13,450 nt of DNA from Acidobacteriota bacterium (GTDB taxonomy: Bacteria > Acidobacteriota > Terriglobia > Terriglobales > Acidobacteriaceae): NCBI GenBank assembly GCA_003224835.1, contig QHZX01000163.1:1-13450 (forward strand), in the 5' to 3' direction. A model generated the notes under the pieces. The model made no database searches and was not told the DNA's origin. It saw only the letters and a program-made list of their open reading frames with translations. A program made the position numbers and the translations under genes. This document shows, piece after piece, positions 7,078-13,450 of this stretch. Each line of letters starts with the position of its first letter. The stretch's first letter is position 1.

Positions 7078-9249
7078 TTATCGACCTTGCTCCTCAAGGA
7101 AGACGAGTTCCGAGCTGTTTTGCATAGGCAGCGTCACCGTGAGTCCCGCATTCATGAGTTCTCTCCCGGTGGCAGTCCGATCAGGAGAGCTGTGATCGTA
7201 GAACTTGAGGCGGTAGTGTCCGACGGGATTCAAGCCGTTCAGCCTATAGGTGTGCGATTTCTCTGCTTCAATGGTTCCGCGGAATGCGTACACTACTCCA
7301 CGTTTTTGCGATGCATCCCAGTATTCCATGCCGTCCCAGTGCACTCCGTCGGGCCGCGATGAGATGTGATACAGACTAGCATCGCGAATCAACGGGCGAA
7401 GCTCTTTCTTGTAAAGCTCAATCTCTTTCTTCGCTTCCATGTGCTGTTCCGCTGACCACGAATTGGTATCGATCATGATGGTGAGCCAACCCATCATGCC
7501 GCTGCGCAGCATGTAGCGGAAGTTTTCGATACGAGGGGTCGGCCATTTCTCGACGTAGCTTTCGAGCATCGCGGCAGGAAGTACGTGGCTGGTGTCATAG
7601 AAAGCGCGCCGGTTCGAAAGCGGATCATAAGTGTCAGTGATGGAGAAATAATCTCCATGGGCGGCGCTGCCGAAGTCGACCATCCTTCCGCCGTCATTGC
7701 AAATTTCAAACAGCAGACCGGGATGGTTCTTTCGCATCTGGGAATATATGTCGTAGTAGGCTCGGACTGCGTGGTAACTGACGTCGGTCGAATTTGTGCT
7801 ATCGACCCAGTACGATCCCCAGGCTTTGTGAATGCATTTGTTCAGGGGATCGGGCGCGGCATGCGGGTGATCGGAACGATCACATCCGTGCGCCACCAGA
7901 TATCCGTCGTGTTCGAGCATGTCGAGATGATAATCGGTGACGATCCGCTCAACTTCATTGTGTGCCCATTGCTTGGCTTCAGGCACGCCCAGGTCGATCG
8001 TTTGCCCCTTGAACGGCTCGGGCTGCCAGTCCTTCGGAATGTCGGTCACCATCCAGTCACGAACTTTTGGATCCCGAGCGTTGAGTGCCCCAGGTCCAGT
8101 GGACAGCCCGGCCTGAGTCCAATCGACCCAAAGGCCGAACTTCAGCCCATGTTGGTGCGCGTTGTCCGCGATAGTGGCCAGTCCATGGGGAAACTTTTCG
8201 GGATTGGGATACCAGTCACCGACGCCGCGAAACCATCCTGCGTCGATATGAAACATGTCAACACCAAGGTCGGCCGAATCGCGAATCATGCGCGAGGCAA
8301 TCTCTTCGTTCACTGCCATGCCGCCACCCCAACTGTTATTCGCCACTAATGGATAATTGCTGTCCTTCCAGGTTTCGGGATTGCCGAGCACCGCCCGCAC
8401 CCAGCGTCGCAACACATTGCCTGCACCGTCAGACCCATCGCGAAAACCGCCGAGAAATACTACTGGAGTCTCAAACGATTCGCCCGCCTTTAGTCGCGTG
8501 CGGAACGGACTGGGGTCCGGATTCAGCCCGACTGTTACCTGTAAAGAATCTTTTTCTCGTGATAATGCGATTCGCGTGCGACCGCTGAACTCGATCCCCG
8601 CATACCAACCAGAGGAGGAATCTTTGCGTTCGACCAGCGACCAGGGAATGATCTCGCGGGGCTGATCGTTACTGAGGTCTCCGTAAGTGCTGGAAGTACC
8701 CGTCCAGTGATAGCCCCCGGTAATTGCGACTTGATGGGTACCGACAGACGAAGGCGTGTTCGCGCCTTTCTCCACGAAAAGATGTTCCACTGTCGACTGT
8801 AGATCCACCTGCCAATTCGCAGCCAAGCTGTCCTGCATCGGAATCCAAATTTCCTGATTGTCGAGATTCTCGATGCGTATTTCGTGTTCAATTGGGCCGT
8901 AGGCCTGGCGAGTCTTCCACTCCCATGTAAGACGCAGATGTGGTGAAGCAGAATCGTAAACGAAGGCGACTCGCTCCCCGCTAATCTGGCTGGCTTCGCG
9001 ATTGAAACTCCACTGTACGGGAACTTTCTTCTCGGATATTTCTACCGAGGCAATCAAGTTCTCTGACGCGCGGTTCTCCCATTTGGGCAGCCCGGGAGGG
9101 AGTAGTGAAACAATTCGAGGGGCGGTGGCGCCAGCTTCGAAAACAAGCTCGGTATCGGAAGTTTTGAGTTGAGCATTGGTCTGTCCCAACGCAGTCAAAT
9201 TGAAGGAGAAGCAAAGCAGGCCGATCCAACTGACACGAGCGTCTGACAT
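7078..9249 (-). CDS. Secreted GH36-like glycosidase (alpha-galactosidase clan)
   Basis: I choose ATG at 9249 (723 residues): it is followed directly by a signal peptide (MSDARVSWIGLLCFSFNLTA, cleavage near LG-Q or NA-Q) and has GGAG 11 nt upstream. A longer frame to 9336 would add 29 residues and overlap the receptor gene. After an N-terminal beta-sandwich (about 30-290) comes a (beta/alpha)8 barrel of the GH27/GH36 clan: NNSWGGG, then GVDMFHIDAGWF (about 329-340), GDWYPNPEKFPHGL, HGLKFGLWVDW. By analogy Asp448 in LEHDGY is the candidate nucleophile and Asp539 in ITDTYDP the candidate acid/base; a C-terminal beta domain follows. The core resembles GH36, but the catalytic strands differ from classical KWDxNR and SDNTDA motifs, so alpha-galactosidase is only one possibility. 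It probably acts in the periplasm or outside, 64 nt downstream of the TonB receptor gene. Confidence 0.8.
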   Translation of the reverse strand: MSDARVSWIGLLCFSFNLTALGQTNAQLKTSDTELVFEAGATAPRIVSLLPPGLPKWENRASENLIASVEISEKKVPVQWSFNREASQISGERVAFVYDSASPHLRLTWEWKTRQAYGPIEHEIRIENLDNQEIWIPMQDSLAANWQVDLQSTVEHLFVEKGANTPSSVGTHQVAITGGYHWTGTSSTYGDLSNDQPREIIPWSLVERKDSSSGWYAGIEFSGRTRIALSREKDSLQVTVGLNPDPSPFRTRLKAGESFETPVVFLGGFRDGSDGAGNVLRRWVRAVLGNPETWKDSNYPLVANNSWGGGMAVNEEIASRMIRDSADLGVDMFHIDAGWFRGVGDWYPNPEKFPHGLATIADNAHQHGLKFGLWVDWTQAGLSTGPGALNARDPKVRDWMVTDIPKDWQPEPFKGQTIDLGVPEAKQWAHNEVERIVTDYHLDMLEHDGYLVAHGCDRSDHPHAAPDPLNKCIHKAWGSYWVDSTNSTDVSYHAVRAYYDIYSQMRKNHPGLLFEICNDGGRMVDFGSAAHGDYFSITDTYDPLSNRRAFYDTSHVLPAAMLESYVEKWPTPRIENFRYMLRSGMMGWLTIMIDTNSWSAEQHMEAKKEIELYKKELRPLIRDASLYHISSRPDGVHWDGMEYWDASQKRGVVYAFRGTIEAEKSHTYRLNGLNPVGHYRLKFYDHSSPDRTATGRELMNAGLTVTLPMQNSSELVFLEEQGR

Positions 9250-9260
9250 GAATTTAAGAG

Positions 9261-9264
9261 CTCC
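9261..9264 (-). promoter_or_regulatory. Ribosome binding site GGAG for the GH36-like gene
   Basis: GGAG on the minus strand lies 11 nt before ATG 9249. The spacing is slightly long, but together with the signal peptide that starts at this ATG it favours 9249 over the 9336 start. Confidence 0.45.
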
Positions 9265-9313
9265 GGATGAACACGGAGCCAGCCGGTTCGAACCAAACTG
9301 GCCCCTCGGAATA

Positions 9314-12300
9314 TTAGAAGAAGATACGCGCGCCAATCTGCATGATGCGCTGGCCCGTCTTACCCTTCACCCCACCGAACGTGGCGTCATTCATATTGTT
9401 GTCAATCTGATTGAAATTGGCATGGTTAAAGATGTTTTGTGCTTCTAAGCGAAGCTCAAAGTACCGCGATCCCTCGGCCGAGAAGGGGAACTTCTTCAAC
9501 AACGTCAAATCGGTGAAGACACTGCCAGGATTTCGTATGTTGGGATAAACGAACGGTGAATTAGCCAAACCAAAATCCGGCGTCCTCACAAAAGCGTTGG
9601 TGTTAAATACACCTTGATTATTGTTAATGAAGTTTCCATTTGCATCCATCAGCGCACTGGAGTAGTTGGTCGTCTTCAGGACCCTGACCCCAGGGGCAAG
9701 AGACTCGCGGAGTGCTGCGCCCGGAACCGTTTGGCCGCCTGGGACACTCGGCACTTTATATCCGAAGCTGTCGCCGTTGCTCATGAGCTGACGTCCTCGA
9801 CCGAACGGAAGCTCGTAGGAGTAATTCAGTAACCAGGTTTGCGGCAGTTCATAGCCCGCCACACCGTAAGCCTCCATCAGATTATGCGGGTTCTGCAGCA
9901 ATCCACTCCCAGCTGGGCCACCGTGCTGAATGTCTTTACCCCAGCTGTTAGTCAGCGTTTTGCGAATGCTATACGAAGCCAGCAAGGTCAGGCCATGATA
10001 GCCACGGCTCTGGATCTGCAAGTTGAAAAAATTTGATCGTGAGCGTCCCCAGGTTGCCTGTCCCGGCGTAATACTGGAATACTGCGGGGAAAGACCCAAC
10101 AACTGGGAGAGTTGAATGGTCGGTTGGCTATTAAAAGTCTGGGACTGTCCAAAGAATGGATTGGGCACCTGATCAAACAGGTGCTGCCCCAGTGAATAGT
10201 CCGCCAGTGGAACATTGTTAGTACTCCATCCCCAAAGCGGCATCAGAAGATGGATTCCGCGGATTCCCGTGTAGTCCGCTGTCATCACCCAACTGTTTCC
10301 GAGTTGCCTCTGAACGCTAAAATCCCACGTGTAATCCTCCGGCGACTGAAAGTGGTTAATGGTCGAGGCCCCGCCCTGATCTGGATTTGCCGCCTGCCCG
10401 AACGTCTGGAAGCCATACGCCTGATTCGTACGAATCGCAGGATAATACCCGAGATTAGTCCCTCCAGCTTGTGTGGGAAAGGTTCCCAGACCATGATCAA
10501 ATCCGAGTTCGCTGATCCAGTTCTGTCCGTCAAGCGAGGAAATTTGTCCCATGGTGATGGTGTTGTAGTAGAAGCTAAACCAATCCGTGGAAAGTCCGTT
10601 CAGACCTTCATCGATGATTCCAGCGCTGCCATGCAATACCGTCTTGTCATTGAGAGCGTACGCTATACCAAGCCGGGGCTGAAAATTATTCAAATCTGTT
10701 TGATAGAGATTTTTTTGCGGATACTCCGGACTGTGTAGTAGCACCACGCGTCCGGTCGCACCCTGAGAAAGCCAGGCGGGTTGAGGCAGAGACGATAATC
10801 CCGGCTCAGCCGAGGTCACTTGCCCCCAGTTCCAGCCTGCATTCGGCGTCAAAACGTTCCTGGCGTTCATGTCATACATAAGTGGCGACGCTTGACCTGG
10901 AGCGAAGCTCTTGGGTGAACGTGCGCCGTCGTGGTCCCATCGCAAGCCCAACTGGACAGTCAGCTTTCGATTCACCTTCCAATCGTCCATTGCATAAGCG
11001 GCTTCATTGAAGCCATACGGCGAAATGTTCCAGTTGCCCCATTGAAATACGTGAGACGACCCCATCATCAATTCGGCCAGCGGAAAACCAGTTGTTGTGT
11101 CCCCTGGGTTTTGCCAATCCTGCATCGACCCGCCGCCATTGTTGATCCATGCCACGCCGGTGTGATCTCCGCCGTTCTCGTTGAAGCGGTAGTAATACTG
11201 TTCATAACCGACCTTGATGGTGTGACGACCCATCACTTTCGTATACCCAACGGTCGCGTTTTCGGTCTGATTGATAAAGGTGTCAAACTGCGACCCGCCT
11301 ACGCTGGAGAATCCTTGAGAACCAGGCACAGCTCCGATATTCAGAACTGGAGGAATCTCTCTCGTTGTGCGCGAAGGGTTGCTGGTGATTAGAGGATCAA
11401 AACCCCATTTAGTGGTGTCGATATTCGGGTCCGGATCCGATCCGTCTCCCGAAACACCGTCGCTGTACAGCTTGGCGACTCCGAACCCCAGGTGCGCATC
11501 AAGGATTGACGTGGGGGAGAGTACCCAGTTGTATTGCAGACTTCCGGTCACGTCGTGGTCGTAGGTAAATGAGCGCGCCGCGTGCGCCCATGGTGCCGGG
11601 ATGTTATTAGTCATGTGGGTGCGGCTGACGCTGAGATTCAGGCGTTGGTTGTTCGAGAGATTTTCATCGGCGCGCAGGAAGAATCGATCAGTTGGCCGCG
11701 TTACCGCAATGGAATCCACGCGATTGCCACTATAGCCGTCTGGTCCAGGAGTGTGATTCGGCAAAGGCCACAGAGCCATGTAGTTAGCAAATAGCGCACT
11801 CTGCAAAGACAAGTTTTGGTTGCCGGCAGGGCAGGTTCCACCCGTGATATCGGCTTGAGAGCAAATCTTACCCCCGACTAACCCGTTAGCACCCACCGGA
11901 GCGCCGGGAACACCGGCATACTCTGGCCGCACGCCACCTGAAATGTGAAACGGATCAAAAATGGAGGCGTAGTTCGGGGTCCCAGTCGGGCCGTTAGGAA
12001 ATCCTATGATGGTCTGCGAGAAATCGCCGTTACGCTGCAGTGCCGTTGGGACAGTTGTTATCGCAGCCTGTCCGATGTTGTAGCGCTCCCCCTCCCAGCC
12101 GAAAAAGAAAAAGGTGCGGTTTGCGCCGTTGTAGACATGTGGAATGGAAACAGGTCCGCCGACTGAGAAGCCGTAATTATTTTGATGAAATGGCTGTAGC
12201 GTCTCACCAATTGAATTGTTCTGCCAGCCGTTGCTGTTCAGAAGCTGATTGCGGAAATATTCAAAGAGGCGGCCATGAAAATTGTTGGTGCCGCTTTTAG

Positions 12301-13090
12301 TATTCATAGTAATAACGCCGCCAGAATACCGCCCATGATCGGCAGTCAGTACGCCGGTCTCAACGCGAAACTCTCCAATACTGTCCGGAGTCGGAATTGC
12401 ACGATTCACAGCATTAAATTCAGAGTCCTGCACAAAGTTACCGTCCACCAAAATGGTGGTGCCGTTCACTTGCCCGCCTGAAACCGCGTATGAGTTGCCA
12501 TTATTGGCAATGAGGTAAGTTGCATTTCCCAGCGTGGAAATTTGGTCGCTGAGTGGTCCCCTGCCTTGGACTTGCGGAATGACTTGTGTCAAATCGAGGG
12601 AGTTGCGATTGAGCTGCGGGAGCTCGGTGATCATTTTATTGTCGAGAACCGTAGACGCGCTGGACTGGTCCGACTGCAACAACGGCGCTGATTCGGTTAC
12701 GGTGACAACCTCTTTGGTGGTGGCCGGTTTCAGGTTGAAATCCAGCGAAAGATGGTCCCCGGTACGCACCGTCAGTCCGGGGCGTTCTACAGTGGCAAAC
12801 CCACCTTTGTTTAACGAAACTTTGTAAGGCCCGGGAACCAGTTGGGAGAGGACGTAAATACCCGACCCATTGGTGGTGCCGCGATAGGCAACGCCAGTAG
12901 CACTATTAGTCGCGTCAATTTCCACGCCAGCAACAGCCGCGCCGCTCGAGTCCGTCACAAGTCCGGTGATTTGTCCGTTAGAAGATTGGGCCATTGCGCC
13001 TTGATTCGCAACAAGCAGGCAAAACAGGCCCACCAATGACAGCAACATTGCGAATTTGGACGCAAACCTGCGGTTCCCTGATGAATACAT
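9314..13090 (-). CDS. TonB-dependent receptor, Oar-like, with carboxypeptidase regulatory-like N-domain
   Basis: A 1258-residue outer-membrane protein with start at ATG 13090, chosen because GGAGGG lies 7 nt upstream and a signal peptide follows at once (basic RRFASK, hydrophobic LLSLVGLFCLLVA, AMA-Q cleavage near 34). Upstream in-frame ATG 13159 would add 23 residues without a signal sequence at the front. Residues about 40-121 form a CarboxypepD_reg / SpaA-like beta domain (GQITGLVTDSSGAAVAGVEI; GPYKVSL; GFATV). EVVTVTESAPLL at about 127-138 leads into the plug (STVLDNKMITELPQLNRNS; ILVDGNFVQDS). The rest is a large beta-barrel rich in Gly, Asn and aromatic residues, ending in ARIFF with the terminal Phe typical of outer-membrane barrels. 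This architecture is greatly expanded in Acidobacteriota. It likely imports a carbohydrate or other large substrate with energy from TonB; the substrate is inferred only from the GH36-like gene 64 nt downstream. Confidence 0.92.
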   Translation of the reverse strand: MYSSGNRRFASKFAMLLSLVGLFCLLVANQGAMAQSSNGQITGLVTDSSGAAVAGVEIDATNSATGVAYRGTTNGSGIYVLSQLVPGPYKVSLNKGGFATVERPGLTVRTGDHLSLDFNLKPATTKEVVTVTESAPLLQSDQSSASTVLDNKMITELPQLNRNSLDLTQVIPQVQGRGPLSDQISTLGNATYLIANNGNSYAVSGGQVNGTTILVDGNFVQDSEFNAVNRAIPTPDSIGEFRVETGVLTADHGRYSGGVITMNTKSGTNNFHGRLFEYFRNQLLNSNGWQNNSIGETLQPFHQNNYGFSVGGPVSIPHVYNGANRTFFFFGWEGERYNIGQAAITTVPTALQRNGDFSQTIIGFPNGPTGTPNYASIFDPFHISGGVRPEYAGVPGAPVGANGLVGGKICSQADITGGTCPAGNQNLSLQSALFANYMALWPLPNHTPGPDGYSGNRVDSIAVTRPTDRFFLRADENLSNNQRLNLSVSRTHMTNNIPAPWAHAARSFTYDHDVTGSLQYNWVLSPTSILDAHLGFGVAKLYSDGVSGDGSDPDPNIDTTKWGFDPLITSNPSRTTREIPPVLNIGAVPGSQGFSSVGGSQFDTFINQTENATVGYTKVMGRHTIKVGYEQYYYRFNENGGDHTGVAWINNGGGSMQDWQNPGDTTTGFPLAELMMGSSHVFQWGNWNISPYGFNEAAYAMDDWKVNRKLTVQLGLRWDHDGARSPKSFAPGQASPLMYDMNARNVLTPNAGWNWGQVTSAEPGLSSLPQPAWLSQGATGRVVLLHSPEYPQKNLYQTDLNNFQPRLGIAYALNDKTVLHGSAGIIDEGLNGLSTDWFSFYYNTITMGQISSLDGQNWISELGFDHGLGTFPTQAGGTNLGYYPAIRTNQAYGFQTFGQAANPDQGGASTINHFQSPEDYTWDFSVQRQLGNSWVMTADYTGIRGIHLLMPLWGWSTNNVPLADYSLGQHLFDQVPNPFFGQSQTFNSQPTIQLSQLLGLSPQYSSITPGQATWGRSRSNFFNLQIQSRGYHGLTLLASYSIRKTLTNSWGKDIQHGGPAGSGLLQNPHNLMEAYGVAGYELPQTWLLNYSYELPFGRGRQLMSNGDSFGYKVPSVPGGQTVPGAALRESLAPGVRVLKTTNYSSALMDANGNFINNNQGVFNTNAFVRTPDFGLANSPFVYPNIRNPGSVFTDLTLLKKFPFSAEGSRYFELRLEAQNIFNHANFNQIDNNMNDATFGGVKGKTGQRIMQIGARIFF

Positions 13091-13097
13091 CTTTGTA

Positions 13098-13103
13098 CCC
13101 TCC
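13098..13103 (-). promoter_or_regulatory. Ribosome binding site GGAGGG deciding the receptor start
   Basis: On the minus strand GGAGGG is followed by TACAAAG and ATG at 13090. It is the best Shine-Dalgarno match in the right half of the window and excludes the upstream ATG at 13159 as the main start. Confidence 0.75.
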
Positions 13104-13240
13104 GACTCGATTGGTAGGACTGCAGTGGTGTCCGCGACTCGATCACGCGGTACACACAAAGGTGTTCAGCAAGTTTGGAACGAAGAGCTTCCCGGCTTCT
13201 ACTCGAAAGAACGTTTTTTCTATCGTTTAACCAGCAGCTA

Positions 13241-13450
13241 CTAAGGATGGCGTTTATCCGGAAGCGGGGGCTTAGGTTCCTCAATCTGCAGTCGTTGGTC
13301 TGAAGAAACATCTTTTAATTCCTGTACCGTTCCGTACGGCCAGTGAATCTCAAGCGAAGCTTTGGTCTCTTCTCCGAGTCCAAAATGAACTCGCAAGTCG
13401 CTGGAGGAAGCGTACCCAACACTGTTTGAGACGAATGCGACCTGAGTGCG
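13241..13450 (-). CDS. C-terminus of an ASPIC/UnbV (CRTAC1-like) domain protein (N-terminus beyond window)
   Basis: An open frame enters from the right edge and stops at TAG 13243-13241, giving 69 residues. The sequence SSSDLRVHFGLGEETKASLE followed by IHWPYGTVQEL and DQRLQIEEP matches the ASPIC/UnbV domain end (family pattern: S-x-x-x-x-x-HFGLG, I-x-W-P-x-G, and a final basic or acidic tail). Such domains close extracellular CRTAC1-like proteins with FG-GAP/VCBS beta-propeller repeats, and are abundant in Acidobacteriota. The propeller part would lie outside the window. It is upstream of, and on the same strand as, the receptor gene with a 150-nt gap, so it could be co-transcribed or merely adjacent. 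I see no clear terminator or promoter in that gap. Confidence 0.8.
   Translation of the reverse strand, partial: RTQVAFVSNSVGYASSSDLRVHFGLGEETKASLEIHWPYGTVQELKDVSSDQRLQIEEPKPPLPDKRHP

Noticed and set aside
7585..8349. Plus-strand frame of 254 residues
   Set aside because: It lies wholly antisense to the GH36-like gene, whose barrel motifs are clear; the translated frame has no recognisable family.
9614..12827. Several plus-strand frames of 60-162 residues opposite the TonB receptor
   Set aside because: The receptor frame is continuous with clear domains from end to end; these are shadows in GC-rich coding sequence.
13091..13240. Promoter or terminator between the ASPIC/UnbV gene and the receptor
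   Set aside because: Only an imperfect GAAG...CTTC inverted repeat and a short A-run were seen, with no convincing stem plus T-run or -35/-10 pair.

Overview
The window most resembles Acidobacteriota (Terriglobia-like soil or peat bacterium). The evidence is a very large TonB-dependent receptor with an N-terminal carboxypeptidase-regulatory-like domain, the tail of an ASPIC/UnbV (CRTAC1-like) protein, and a secreted protein with bacterial Ig-like repeats, at moderate GC. This is an inference from protein families; there is no rRNA or tRNA here to anchor it.

Layout. (1) 1-1473, minus strand: the N-terminal 491 residues of a secreted PHI-1/EXORDIUM-like protein followed by Ig-like repeats. It runs off the left edge, which makes it easy to miss because no stop lies inside the window. 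(2) 1474-1843: a divergent intergenic region with one plausible minus-strand promoter. (3) 1844-4173, plus strand: a GH57/DUF3536 cytoplasmic glycoside hydrolase (amylase/4-alpha-glucanotransferase-like) broken into two reading frames. Family motifs show two missing segments, one in frame near the N-terminus and one frameshifting in the middle. (4) 4200-6143, minus strand: a regulator with a PocR sensor domain and an AraC-type HTH, convergent with the GH57 gene and separated from it by a hairpin. (5) 6250-13450, all minus strand and therefore read right to left: ASPIC/UnbV protein tail, TonB-dependent receptor, secreted GH36-like glycosidase, SDR oxidoreductase, then the PocR-AraC regulator.

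Reading block 5 as a unit (inference): an outer-membrane receptor could take up an oligosaccharide or glycoside, the secreted GH36-like enzyme could remove alpha-linked (perhaps galactosyl) residues, the NAD(P)-dependent SDR could oxidise the released sugar or aglycone, and the PocR-AraC protein could sense a small product and control the set. No SusD-type lipoprotein, transporter or sugar kinase is visible, so it is not a Bacteroidetes-type PUL. The intergenic gaps of 64, 36 and 106 bp suit co-transcription of receptor, hydrolase, SDR and perhaps regulator.

Two starts are corrected from signal peptides and ribosome binding sites: the receptor to 13090 and the hydrolase to 9249. No CRISPR array, insertion sequence, tRNA or rRNA was seen.
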